64,000 bases of DNA from Citrus sinensis (Eukaryota; Streptophyta; Magnoliopsida; Sapindales; Rutaceae). The notes under the pieces are model-generated. The model had not been told where the DNA came from. It worked only from the letters and a program-made list of their open reading frames with translations, and made no database searches. The position numbers were made by a program, and so were the translations under genes. The DNA is taken from NCBI RefSeq assembly GCF_022201045.2, contig NC_068564.1, positions 28,053,001 through 28,117,000 of the forward strand, given 5' to 3'. Positions 22,679-35,483 of this stretch are shown one piece after another; the first letter of the stretch is position 1; each line of letters opens with the position of its first letter.

Positions 22679-23293
22679 TTGAGGTTGTTTTTGAGAAGTG
22701 GTGTATAGTTTTTGATAATATATTATATCCCAATTGTTGGAGGGAGAAATAAAAAGCCTTCAGATTTAATCTTGTGGATTAAGGAAGTTATAGAATTTTC
22801 CATTCGAACGGATAGCTGAATAAGGAAATTGAATCAAAGGAGATTGAAAATTAGAAGGGTAAGTTATTTTGCTTGATTAGGGACAGATTCATTTTCCGTT
22901 TATATGCTACTTAAATCATGGAAGAATTACATATTGGAAGTATGTTAATTAATGTGCTCAATATCATCAAATTATATATGTATACATATTGATTGGCAGC
23001 AATACCAGTGGCTTTGAAACCGGAATTTTAGTTATAGGATTTGGCATCAATGTGTGGCTAAACTACCCATATTTATCAACTTATGATGAAGAAGTCGGTT
23101 TTGATCATCTTGACACTGTATATTATCAAAATGTATTACTTGAATTATAATTAATAATTAAGACAATGATCTAGAACTAGAAGGAAAAATGGGGTGAAAA
23201 TGTTTGGCAGCACTGTTAAGTATGCAAAAGATGTTGATGGTCTTAATGATAGGTTAATTAACATGATGAAAACAGACTTGAGAACACACATAC
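22679..23293. other. Promoter-side spacer of the HMA gene
   Basis: AT-rich, no coding signal. Ends with CACACATAC, the left 9-bp duplication of the next element. Confidence 0.5.
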
Positions 23294-23940
23294 GGGTAAA
23301 AGCTTCTTTAGTCCCTATATTATGAGGTTAGTGTCCATTTAGTCCCTGTATTTTTAAAAACACCTCAAAACATCCCTGCTACTAAATATTGACCCTTATG
23401 CCATTATTTTTTATTATTTTTAACTTGCTTTTACAATATTACATTTTTACAATAATGTTTCTTTTTTGGATATTAATAAAAAATTAAATTATCAAATTAA
23501 ACTCAAAAATAAAATAAAAACAAAAAAGGTATATATTAATTTTTGTGGAAGCTCACGTATGTCTAAAAAATTAATATCTTAAAAAATTACATTATCAATT
23601 TTTTTAGAAAAATTAATATTTTATCTCAAGAGTGTGTTCCACAAAAATTAATATATATATTTTTATTTTATTTTATTTTTTGGTGTTAAACTGGTAATTT
23701 ATTTTTTTCTTTTTAATAATGTCTAAAAAAATTATTATAATAGGGTTATTTTTTTCTTTTTAATAATATCTAAAAAATTATTATAATAGGGCAATATTAT
23801 AAAAATAAGTTAAAAGGAACAAAAGATAATGACAAAAGTGTCAATAATTTAATGGTAGGGATGATTTGAGGTATTTTTAAAAATATAGGGACTAAACGGG
23901 TACTAACTTCAAAATATAGGGACTAAACGAGCTTTTACCC
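23294..23940. mobile_element. Non-autonomous Mutator-like element (647 bp)
   Basis: Starts GGGTAAAAGCTTCTTTAGTC and ends with the diverged reverse complement ...GACTAAACGAGCTTTTACCC. Inverted ends extend over 100 bp. Flanked by exact 9-bp duplications CACACATAC (23285-23293 and 23941-23949). The interior is AT-rich and non-coding. Ends differ from the 995-bp element except for the GGGTAA start, so it is another family. Confidence 0.9.
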
Positions 23941-24627
23941 CACACATACAGGAGTCCCCAGTATTCTTCCTCATATTACTCCCATAGAACCCTAATTTTA
24001 AATGAACAAGATGAATCGCTCAATTTGATGTTAACTGATAATTAATCATTTAATTTTTGAAGTATTCACATATTAAAAGTCCATAATGATCAACTAGTTC
24101 AGTGTTAATTAATTTGCAATAAGTGATCTTGACCCCGATGTCTTAGTTCTTGTTTCTTTGCCGTATGTTCTTCATCAGCAAAATAAATGAAATATATAGC
24201 AATTAAAAACTGCTAATTTGCATGCCAATATTTGTATTGCGACTAAAGCATAAAGAATCAAACAAAAGTGAGCTCTATATATAAACAAGTATGTAATATA
24301 GCACAGAACACTAAATTACAAATGAAACAGTTCATCCCGTGAGATATAATATTTATTATTCAACCAAAAAAGGCTAGGAAACATATTACCAAATCCCAAC
24401 AGAAAAAAAAAAACAAGGATTTGTAATTGTACAAATCAAGATACCAAACTAGAAATGGTGCATGGATCTCCAAATATTCATGCACCTACCTCTAAAACAA
24501 AAAAGAAAAAAAGAAAACCCTAGAGTTCATCATCTCTCAAAACAGAACTCCTTTAAGTCTCCTAAGCGATTAGTTATTACTCAAACAAAACAAAATTTAA
24601 AAAAGAAAAAAAACAAAAACAAAAACT
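23941..24627. other. Spacer and probable 3'UTR
   Basis: No gene is seen. The side next to 24627 should hold the 3'UTR of the second HMA gene; A-rich tracts on the plus strand are T-rich on the sense strand. Confidence 0.45.
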
Positions 24628-25274
24628 CTAGAGCCAGTGATGATAATCATGATGATATGGGTAAGCTGCCATGGTATGCCTTGGCTGTGGATAGTAGTGA
24701 AGCATGGGATGGTCATAATGGTGGTCGTGCCAGTAGCCTGGAGGTTGCAGTTGACGTGTGTTATAAGCGTAAGGTGATTGCATTTGCATTCCTTCATGAT
24801 AAGCATTGCCATAAGTTATCTGATTTCCAGCACTGACCCAGCATAGATTCGCATATTTTCCTGATTGCAGCTTCCTCAGAAGTTTTCTTGGATTCGCTCT
24901 ACCTGTAATATAAGCCATTCCTTCCTCTGCGTCAATGGTGTATGACGCTCCTGAAAAATAAATGAGCGAACGCATGAGATGTCGTTTCCATTTTAATCAT
25001 TAGAACAAAAGTCTTGACATTTCTTGAATGTTATGTTCATTCAAAATAAAAGTTTACCCTTGATTTTCCTCAAAACCTTGGTCATGGAACTGAACCATGC
25101 AGGATCGTTGGTGTCAACTTTTAGGCCGCAAGTCTGCATTGATGATAAACATATATATGCCATATTAATAACATTAAACTAAATAGGGAGGAAAAAAAAA
25201 CCTAAATAAACAGAATATACAGAGATATTAGAGGGCCGAACCATTTTTGCGCTGCTGCTCGATGAAGAAAACAT
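24628..25274 (-). CDS. HMA-fold protein without CxxC, His/Tyr-rich tail
   Basis: Three exons (25242-25274, 25058-25133, 24628-24950), 432 nt, 143 aa, GT-AG introns. It begins MFSSSSSSAKM, then an HMA-like strand TCGLKVDTNDPAWFSSMTKV, then ASYTIDAEEGMAYITGRANP and a C-terminal helix. The canonical CxxC is absent (NDPAW in its place). The second half is a low-complexity His/Tyr/Pro tail (HDHHYDHPMLHYYPQPRH, ending YHHDYHHWL). It ends WL without a CaaX box, unlike its neighbour. The His-rich tail could bind metal in a different way; that is inference. It is a paralogue of the gene at 22050-22678 in the same orientation, so a local duplication is likely. A TATA box lies about 110 bp upstream. Confidence 0.85.
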
Positions 25275-25384
25275 TTTGCTGCCTCGAAAATGAAAGACAA
25301 TGCTATATAGATTTCAATATGATTCTAAGCTGTTTGGAAAAAAAGAGAAAATGTTTGCTAAAGCTAGAGAGGGGTTGTGGCTGT

Positions 25385-25394
25385 GTATTTATAG
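25385..25394 (-). promoter_or_regulatory. TATA box of the second HMA gene
   Basis: CTATAAATA on the minus strand, about 111-120 bp upstream of the ATG at 25274. The spacing suits a plant core promoter with a leader of about 80 nt. Confidence 0.6.
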
Positions 25395-26329
25395 AGTTAT
25401 CATATCCTGATCTTTAATTAAGCTACCATATCGATACATATTATAAGGTTTTTTAATTTTTTTCCCTTTTTTGTGTGCATATTTTGCTTTTGATTCTGCT
25501 GCTCCTAAATGATTTAAGACATAAACTTAGCTTATATATTCTTTCGTTATTTTTCCTTTTATGGATGAATTCACATAGCAGCAGCTTTCAGAAGATTTTT
25601 GTTTCCATTGTTGAACAAAAGAGAGATATTCCATTTTCCAAATATATTTCTACAATGGAAGCCTCGTGGTAATTTCTGGAGCTCGTGTACAGAATTTTGC
25701 TTCAATAAATGTATGCTGCTGTTACTTCGCCAATTGAGTTGTAATATTGTATAGCTCGGACATTCTTATTTAATAACAATCTCTTTGAGCAAGTTAAATT
25801 ATAAAACAAGTAATAATATCCCATTTAATCAGCAAAGATGACTAATATTGAAGAGGACTTTAAGACGATGGATTGATTGTAGTAGGATGCTTTATAGTAA
25901 CGGAAATCATGATTTATATAATCAGAAGACTGTATAAAGAATTTCCTATTTCATATATCCTCAAATCATCAGAATAAAATTCATTTTTCTCAAATTTTAT
26001 TTTTATTCTAGTTAAAAAGTAATTCTAAAAAATATTAATGCAAAATTATAGTTCTCATTCTCAATAATCCCTCATATTTTGTTACATCCATCAAGGATTG
26101 CAAGAGTTTCCCGGAAAGGAAAATGAAAACAAAAGGGGACAGAAACAAAAAGAAAGAAAAATGAGCCGTTGGTTAAGAATGTCAACAATGTCAATTAAAA
26201 CAGAAACAATTTCATCACTCTGTCTTGCAATGAAGCTTCAAAATCTCGACTGAAAATTAAATTTACATAGATCACATAAGCAAATCTAAGAAATGACTGC
26301 AAAACATAGTCAATGCATGCCCAGCTTGA
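25395..26329. other. Spacer between divergent regulatory side and PRAT 3' end
   Basis: AT-rich, no gene seen. The end nearest 26329 should be the 3'UTR of the PRAT gene. Confidence 0.45.
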
Positions 26330-29170
26330 TCAGTGGGCAGTGCGACCACCATGCTTGATGGGTTTTCTCAAGGACTTGCAGAAAGAAGAGAAAGCGTCTT
26401 TCAGTTCATCTGGAAGAGGGAGAGCCAATGAACGAGGCACCAAGAACTGCCCACTTCTGCTTTGCCTTGACAATGAATGTGCCAGTGCTGGCTGCTGCTT
26501 GTTTAACCCGTCCATTATGAAGGAGAATGCTCCAAGTGAGATACAGCTTGTTAGCAGGGCACTGGGCTCACCTGCATAATTTTGCAGACACTAATAATTA
26601 CGTTGAAGGAAACCTCAGCTGATATAAAACAAAAAAGAGATCATAGTGATGACTTGAAAAGGGGCAGGGACCTATTTGATACAAACGGACAAACTACGTG
26701 CTCATTTGAGAAAACGTGAAAACTCAGGGACCTGGATGTTATTATAAACCAAAAAAAAAACAATTTAACAGTAGGAATTTCTCTCTCATTCTGGGTAATT
26801 CAAATGGTGCATGGACAGAGAAAAATGAACATAGAGAAACACCCTATACACCTACGCAACGTTATTTTATTACTGCGGGAGGAAGGGGTGGGGGTTTGGT
26901 TGATCGGGGCTTGAAGTGGTGGGAGGATAGTAGGGATAAACTTCTTGACAGCAATTGTTGAATGAATGTATCAATGAGATGTAATTACCAGGAAAACTCA
27001 GAGCAATTCCAGTACAACATCCAGCTACTCCTGCATTTATAACTGCAGAGAAAGGAAAAATTGTTATAGTATAAGTCAACAAAATAATAAAAAACCAACA
27101 AAATATATGGTTGAAACACCATACCGTCATCTTTCCCTCGTAGCCTCTTTAAGCAGCAGACAACCAAACTGTGAACGCCAGACAAAACTGCAAATGTCTA
27201 ATGAAGGAAATTATGACATGTGAGACTTTCATTGCCAGAAAGTCAGAAAGCACTTAGGCACAGAAACTGATAAAAGAGATCAAAAAGTTTCACCATTCAG
27301 TTTAGTCAACCAAATTTAAGTAAAAATATGGAAGAGATTCAATACCTAAGCCCCACCACCTTTTTTTAAGATAAAACCCTGATAATTGTCATACCTTGGC
27401 ATGAGATCCTGCTTCTCCGAAGGATCCTCTCAAACCTTTCTTTTTGAACAATCCCGCACCTGAGAGACAAGTCCATGCGGTGAGTCATACATTAGCAAAA
27501 CATTCTCAGCAAAGAGTACAATAAGGTTGATCATAGAAAATTAATTTTGTTCAAAGGTATAATTGATTGCAGCCTAAGTTTTAATTGCAACAAAGAAAAA
27601 TATATTAAAAAAAAAAAGCATAAGAACTTTTAGAAAACCTTCATTCCAACAACACCTTCTTTGGGCTTACTGCAGGCATTATACAATAAACTCAATACAA
27701 CTGCATCATATGATAAACTGCAGAGGACTACATTATATGATAAACTCCAGAAGACTACCTTGCCATTCAACATATGCTGCAGAAACTAATGTATAAGATT
27801 ACAACAGCCCCATTGCCTCATTTGCAGGTATAATAGGTAGAAAAAGTTAATCAATAACTTAAAAAAATCTCTCTCTATCAACATAAGCTCCATTTCGATA
27901 AAGGATTATCAAGGAAATCACGGTTCACTGCAATCTTTTACCCAAGGAAAAACTAAATCACCAATATATGTGTCACATCCAAGAATTCCCATCCACTTCC
28001 CAATTGCTTCAAGCCGAATGTGCGCCTAATGTGTGTGTGCATGTATGGAAGTGTATGGCTTGCCAACTAAACTTGAGCTACAAGGCATGAGGAAATAAAG
28101 CAAATAACATCAACAATAAAATTAAGGCCAGCAGATTCGGAATATTCCAGCCTAATACGACTGCTATTTCTGATCTGAGCCCAACAACTATATACAAACT
28201 AGGGATATGCATATGTTGGCCTAATAGACTGCTGCTTCTCATCTAAGCAAACACTCACATATGTTTCTGTGCCACAATTATAAAAATCAGCAATTTGAGG
28301 CTCATCTATTGTGAAGCAACAAAATCATGCCAAAATTTTACCAGTACCAAACTAGTTATTCATTTAAGCAATCACTTAGATGCTTTGTCTTTTCTTTTTG
28401 AGACCCATAAATCCTTCATCAGCTACAAAGCTTGATCCAATCAATAACACAAGCTTACCGCAATAAGATACTCCTAATATTATTATTTAAAAACAGTATA
28501 CATTTTCAAGAAAATAACATAAAGATCCAAGTTAAAAGTCTTAGAATTTCACCCAGCAAATCTCAAAAACGCAAAATAAAAGTAAAAAATAATGAAAATA
28601 TCTTTTAGGACTACAGAAAGAAAAAGATTCAATATAAAATATACATAATCATCACAAAAACAATAATCAGAGTCAAATAATACAAAATAACACCCATGAA
28701 ATAGTTGAAAAGAAAAATCAACAATCAATTACAATACAACCATAATTAAAAAACAAAATTAACAGCAACCCACTTCAAATTTAGCCCCAAAAATAACATT
28801 AAAAAACATTTCCATACAGTCTAAGCCAGAATTAAAGGCAACGTAAAAATTAATAATAATGATAATAATAAAACCCAATATTCAACGCATGAAATGAAAG
28901 AATTAAGAAAGGGGTGAGTGAGTATATGTATCCAATTTACGCATAACTAAACCTACCATAACCGAAGATAGAGCCCATGAAGGCGCCGGCAAAGGCATCG
29001 CCCGTGAACTGCATGAGGCATACAGCGGCGGAAGCGGACGGAACAGCGGCGGAAGCGGACGGAACAGCGACAATTGCTTTAGAGGAATTAGGGTTAGGGC
29101 TAGGATTAGGGTTAGTTTCGGTATCATTAGTGTCGTTGTTAGAGTTTGAAGAAGAATCCGCCGAGGCCAT
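26330..29170 (-). CDS. Tim17/Tim22/Tim23 (PRAT) family membrane protein
   Basis: Five exons, 28957-29170, 27395-27459, 27125-27197, 26989-27042 and 26330-26571, give 648 nt and 215 aa with continuous phases and GT-AG introns. The PRAT core spans about residues 55-150: [75 protein letters not shown], then [17 protein letters not shown]. Four hydrophobic segments fit the family. These proteins form or assist preprotein or amino-acid channels in mitochondrial or plastid envelope membranes. The best match in my memory is the Arabidopsis At5g55510/At4g26670 pair (TIM22-2/TIM22-3, HP30-type). The N-terminus is low complexity (Ser/Asn/Pro) and includes a repeated PSASAAV. Intron 1 is about 1.5 kb. 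The target organelle is not decidable here. Confidence 0.93.
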
Positions 29171-30076
29171 GTTTTTTTTTTTTTTTTTTTCCGCTTTGTT
29201 GATGATTTGACTAGCTCTTCAATGAGTGAAAAGAGCTTCTAGGTGAACTAGTTAGTGTAAAATACCTATCTTCTTGTTTCCAGTTTTGCGATTGGCTTTG
29301 GGTTTGGATTTCGGATTTCGGGTCGGTTAAATCCGAATCCAACTTGACGCACAATTCTTTTTAGATTTAAAGATGGTCTGTAGTGATGCTGCTTTTTTTT
29401 TTTTTTTTAATTAACTATATACTTTAGTTTTTGATCAACAGCGTAAAATATTTATATAAGTGAAAAGATATAAATTCTTCAGAAATATTGTACTAATTAA
29501 TAAATTAGTAAAATAGAGAGTTTATAAATTAAAAAAAAAGAAAAAAGTTATAATATCACAACATCTCTCTTTTCATGTTGAATTCATAAGTATCTTTATT
29601 TAATTTGAATTCATCAACTTAATTTTAAATATTACCTATTGCTTATTAATTAACTAATCATAGCTATTAAAATATCTAAATCTTAGGATCTAGAACAACC
29701 GAATTATCAATGCTCTAAAAATATATATATAGCATTATAAAAAAATCCTTTGGAAGAATGACCTTTGTACCTTATCTCACATGGCCCGTAAACATCAAAA
29801 CATGGTCGAGATAATACAATAACAATAATTACACTTTTACAATGATTGATTGAATAAAAATATATATAATAAAATAAATTATGTAATAGGAGTCATCTTC
29901 TTGGGGGTTGAGTTAAAAAATAACTAACATCAAACACGAATTAACAAAGAATTTGATTCTGTTACAAATTTCAAGCAAGAGAATTGTAAAGTAAAACACA
30001 ACATACAATGGAGAAAGAATGAACTAACAAAGGCCAATAACCCAAGTAGGGTCAGGGGAAGGAAGAAGGTTTCATT
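29171..30076. other. PRAT leader/promoter and kinesin 3' flank
   Basis: A 20-odd base T run sits directly upstream of the PRAT ATG (29171-29193), i.e. A-rich leader on the sense strand. The remainder is AT-rich. The last part is probably kinesin 3'UTR. No other gene is seen. Confidence 0.5.
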
Positions 30077-33000
30077 TTAGATGGGATCTTGATATATAGC
30101 TCCAAATTCTGCTCTCCAAGCCTGGTCATCATCCAGGATCGCACTGCTATGTGCCACATCAGAATCCTCACGGTATAGAGGCTGCAATGCAGACTCCGGT
30201 AATTTGCTTTCTGCTAAGTACTGCTTCATGGTGATCATCTCCATCTTGTGCTTTCTCTTAAGCTTGTCAATCTGCTTCTTTAGCTTCTCATTTTCTTGCT
30301 GAACACCGGAAAAGTTCGCCTACAAATGATCATGCAAGAAATTGAAGTTAGTCATTAGTCGGAAAACATTAGAAGAATCCAAATCTGCAACGAATGAATT
30401 ATTATTTAATACCTCAGCAACTGAGGCAGCTTGCTCGGCTTCTCTCAGTCGAACAAGCAGTTCTCCAGCAGCATGAACAGCCTCTGCTGTGTCTCTAAGC
30501 TGGATTTTAAGGCTCTTGTTCTCCTTTTTCAAGAATTCTCTTTCCCTATCCCTTTCAACTCTGAGAGCAGAAAGCTCCGCAGCTACTGACTTGGCAAAAC
30601 GCGAGCCATGGCCCTTTGCCCCTGCTTTTACGGCTGCTCTCTTAACCTCTGCTACTCCTTCCATGATTGCGCGGTGACGTGAAACCAAGTCATTATACTT
30701 TTCTTGCAGATCAGCATAGTGCTCGACCATCCTAGCATGCCCGAGCACAGCTCTACTTAGTGCATCGTCCAACTCCTCAGTGACCTTTCTCTCTAATCTC
30801 AATTCTGATTCTACTCTCTCCGCATGCCGTCTGCTGGATTCAATATCAACTCGTAGCTCATCAGTTAAGCATATCCATTCGCTCTCCATTTCAGTCCATC
30901 TTTCTCTTTCCTTCTCAAGCTCTTCTGCAGCATTTGGCCGTGCTTCTATGCTTTTCCGCAGTTGAATGGATCGCGACAATAGAGAGGATCTCAGATTCTC
31001 AGTAGACTTGAATGGAGATGCATCAGTATACTGCAACTTGGTCCTTAAACTTTCTATTTCCTTAAGAAGTGCTTCTTTCTCGTTCATTTCAAAGGAAATA
31101 GTATGAATCTGATGACTTGGCACTTCTTGAACTTCCTTAATTTCACATTTGTCATCCTTCATTAAATGCTCCTCAAATTGTTCATTTTGCAAAGCCCGAC
31201 CAAGCGCAGAGCTTTCTTCACCATGTTCTGAAATAGTATGAATCCTTTCACGTTCGTACTTCTCTACCTGAAAAAATTCAGATTGTCATCAACAATGTCA
31301 GTTATACACTTTGTGGACACCTCTTATTTAGAGGAAATATAAATAATTACCAGACGGTTTAGCTGCTCAATTTTAGCTGCTTGTTCTGTACAAATATTTT
31401 CAAGCTCGTTCTCTTTCTTTATGGGTTCTGCTGAATCGTTCTCAGCATCCTGATAAAGAAGAAGGAAAAGTTAGTCAACTAAGCCAAACATATAAAGACC
31501 ATATATGGCACTTCAGCAGAAATTAAGTCTAAAACATACTCTAGCGACAATCCAAGTCTTCAGGCTGTCCTGAACCTCATTAGTGTTGTTTTCCATTTTT
31601 TGTCGGCAAGATGCACAGAGAGGAAGGTCTCTTTCTTCGATATTAGTTTGGACTGAAGCATTGGTTTTGTCAACTTCTGAACAAGGTTTCAATGTCAAAT
31701 GCTCAAAGGAGAAGGCAACTGAAGATCTATTTGATGCTGAGCTACGCTGGTGAGAGTCAATGATCTGCAGGCCTCTTTGAAGACTAGCGGCCAAGGATTC
31801 TGCAGCACCTGGAAATATCTTGCTTGAACGCAAAGAGGATCGAATGTGCTCACTTTGTTTTAGTGACTGTCGTAATACATCTGATTTGGAACTCTGTGAC
31901 ATATCAGTCTGACTTGCCAAAGGCGAAGAAATGGCCAGGCTTTTTCTTAGAATATTCCCAATTTTCGGAGACTCGGAGAAAGTTGGATCTTGGAGAACTG
32001 GAGACTGACGGCATGAGCTGATTAAAATGCTATCTCTGAATGCATGATTAATGGGTCTTGATGTGTTAAGGGTACTTGAAAGGTCATCTGATGATGGTGT
32101 ACTGTTTTCCTTGGGAGGAAGATCAATTTCTTCCAAGTCATTTTCTTCTGGACACTCTATGTCATCTTCACTTATCAAGTCTGCATCATGGAATTCTTCT
32201 ACAGAAGAACAGAGAACAGAATCTTTGTTCTCAGATGGGTCTTTTGAGCTTTTGTCATAAGAACTTTGCAACTTAGCTAGCTGCTGACGCAGTTCGCTAA
32301 CATCATGCTCATCAACTTTGACCTCTTCCTCCAATTCATTATCTATGCGTGGCAGCATCAACGAGCGGTTAAGGCTTACTCGCAACTGATTTAGGCTTTC
32401 CCGCACATTTCGCCCTTTGAAGTATCCAGAGTGAACATCAGACTTAGCTCTTATAAGTTCTTCCTGCAACCAAAGTAAACAGATTTAATAATACTAAAAC
32501 TAAATTGAAAATGCAGCTTCTGGGGGGAGAATTAATACCTTTAATTGACGAATCTGGTCACTCAAATCATTAACATCATCCTCTGATATTTCATTTATCA
32601 CTGGATCATTTCTTATTGATTTAACTCGCTGTCCAAATCTTATAGTGCTCAATATTTCACCTACATCTCTGCATTCAACAAGCACAACTTTTGCATCAGA
32701 AAATATCACCACATAGATCTCAAGCACAACATCAGGCAAATAAAAGACTGTCCATACTAGTGCCAAAAACATGACATTATCAGATGACAAGAAAGCATCA
32801 AAGTTAGGTGATTTTTTCTTCCAATATTTCAAGTTATCTCAGAGAACCATAAATCATATATATTATATAATTTAACTTGGATCATGAAAATAACACAGGG
32901 AAAATACTTCTCTAAGCCTACCACTATGGTAAGTCTCTAACTTTGACATGATTATTTCCTCAAATTTTATAAATAGTTAAAATAGAAATTGATGTTACAA

Positions 33001-35483
33001 TAGCATACTTGTTATCTGGGGAGATATTGCAGACAACTGTTAGTTTGGCATTGCCACCAAGTGATTCTCGCAGTAAATGTGTTAAGCAGGAGCATCTGTA
33101 TATAACATCTTCAGATTTTCCTAGAGTTTCTTGTGTGAGAGCTTTCACCAAATATCTGTTCAAATGAAACAAATGCGTAAAAAAAATAACATTATTATTT
33201 TCTTAATCTCACACTTTAAGTAATATTTTTAAACGAAAAGATATCCATGTCCTGCGACAGGGCATCATACCCAAGCTGTGCTAGGGACTTCTTCACATAT
33301 TTTCCTTCCTTCACACTTTTTCGACCCACATCATCAAGTTTATTTCTATCTGCTCCGGCAATGTCAACAAGGCAGATTCTGCTTGTTTTCGAACTACTGA
33401 AACATTTTGATGAGGCTTCCTGAGACATGAAATCAACAGCATGTTTTATTAATCTTGTGAATCCAAAATGTTACTTGATAAACCACCTGATCTACGAGAA
33501 AATTTTCTAGGATACCTTGCACCAAGACTCGACAATGAACGTGAAAACAATATGCGACCGAGAGCTCTTAGAATTTACACTTGTTGCTCCAACTTTCCTA
33601 CTTGAAAGCCCCTGCACATGACATAGGTAGAACAACATCAGAACATAATTATAGAAAATCAGAACATAACTATAGAAAAGGAAAACATTCATGTAAAGCA
33701 TCAACATAGTGATGTAGCTGTCCTACTTGCCTACCTTGATCAAAATTTGAGTAATATCCTCATAGCTAGTCACATATTCTTCTGTCAAGTTCTCAACATA
33801 AAATCCATGTTTGGGGTCATCTTTTATCTGAAACAATTAAGAACAAACAGGAGATTACCACCAAGCATATGTCAACTCTGAGACTCAAAAAGAAAGAGTA
33901 ATAAGGAAAGTGATAAGTAATAAAGAGAGTACAGAAAATATCCACCTCAAGGTTTCGTTGAGTTTGATCCAGCAAATCCCCTATTTGCTCATTGTATATC
34001 TGCAAGTCAGTCACACAATAAATACATTATATTATGCAAATAAAAAAGTCCAAACATAACTCACTGGATCTTCAAAACTCTTAGCATACCTCAAGAAAAG
34101 AACAACGACACTGGTAATTGATTTGTTTTCCATCGGAGTTTTCTTGCTCCTGTACATCACATTTAAAGCCATAATGTCATCAGCAACACTCAATATTCCT
34201 TAATCTAACTAACACTGAAGGCAAGGTAAAAAAACGTACTCTCTGAATCTCGGAGAAGAGCTTTTGAAAGATCCGGGGTACAATTCCCTCCTCGCTTCTT
34301 GGGGAAGGATCCTCAACCATAGCACTTGGCGGCCCCCACATTGTGTAGGTTTTTCCACTTCCAGTCTATTAAGAATCCAAAGACAAAGCTTACTTATTCA
34401 CACATACATAACTACAATAAAAAGTAACACTTGAATTGTATTTATGTTCATGAAACTGCTAAACTTGTAGCATATATTGATGGATACCTGGCCATATGAC
34501 AAAAGGGAAACATTGTAACCAGCCAGTGCATTTTTAACCAAAGGCAGACCCACTACCTGAAAGATATCTTCCTGTGCATAACAAATGACAGCTTATAAGT
34601 AATGATTGCAAACAGAATACTTCAAAAATTTGAATATGATTCACTTGAGCCTAAAACGATTTTCAAACCTGATTTGAATTCGAATCAAGAACTGAATCAA
34701 ATGCGAATTTACGTTCACCAACAGCTAATGAATCTGAAGAAACCTTCTTTACTGTTTGATTTGAATCTCTTTCAAGATCGTTCGCAGGTCTAATCCTCAC
34801 CACAACCTTATCAATCACAAAACCACTAGAATTAACTCCTAATTTACCAAAAACTGCATTTATAGAAAAATAAAAATAAAAATAAAAAACGTATAAAGTA
34901 CCTTCACCGATGGATCCGAAACTTCCGGTACTTCACCCTGAGTGTCTGATCTGGTAGTCTTTTTTCGATTCTGTAAAAATTTGATAGCATAAAAGTTTTC
35001 AAAATTCACATATCCAAAACGTTTTTTTTGTACCAATAATAAAGGGAAAAAATGGATAAACTAAGCAAAACCTAAAACTTAAATTGAAATTTTAATAAGA
35101 ATTTATACTAAAATCAAGATAAATTTCATTTTTTAGAAAAGAATAATAAACTTCTCACAAAGCACTAGGTTTGACTGAAATTTGAAACGCTAAAAATTTC
35201 ATTAAAAGAAAATCCCGATAAATACCTTGAGTTGTGAGTCCTCCTGAGATTCGAAAACTTCAGGCGGAGCGTCGGATCGGGGGATCTGACACTGAGAGTG
35301 AAAAGTCAAGGATTTGGCCGGCGGTGCCGTAGGAGAGAGTTGAGGCTGAGCGATGTTTGGATGGAGGGGAGGGGTATTCTCGGAATTAGATTTGGAAATT
35401 TTTGAGTTTGATTTTTGTTTCGAAGAGAGTGATTTTGAAAGAAGGTTTCTGATTGACGAAGTTGCTGCGGCGCTTGCTTTCAT
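30077..35483 (-). CDS. KIN12F: KIN-12F-like kinesin
   Basis: Plus-end microtubule motor of the plant kinesin-12 clade, whose members act at the phragmoplast and cortical division zone. Sixteen coding exons, all GT-AG: 35226-35483, 34902-34970, 34669-34806, 34488-34571, 34240-34365, 34090-34149, 33946-33999, 33735-33827, 33516-33611, 33271-33419, 33009-33155, 32539-32668, 31540-32463, 31351-31449, 30413-31261, 30077-30319; 1172 aa. The motor (about 108-450) has VVVRIRP, P-loop GQTGSGKT (182-189), switch I NSKSSRSH (307-314), switch II DIAGAD (345-350, Asp where most kinesins have Glu) and LGGNAKL. It is followed by a neck with FGQRVKSI, a Ser-rich middle, and coiled coils to the end ([14 protein letters not shown]). 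The N-terminus ([17 protein letters not shown]) and length fit KIN-12F rather than the longer POK or PAKRP1 types. That subclade call is from memory. Confidence 0.92.
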
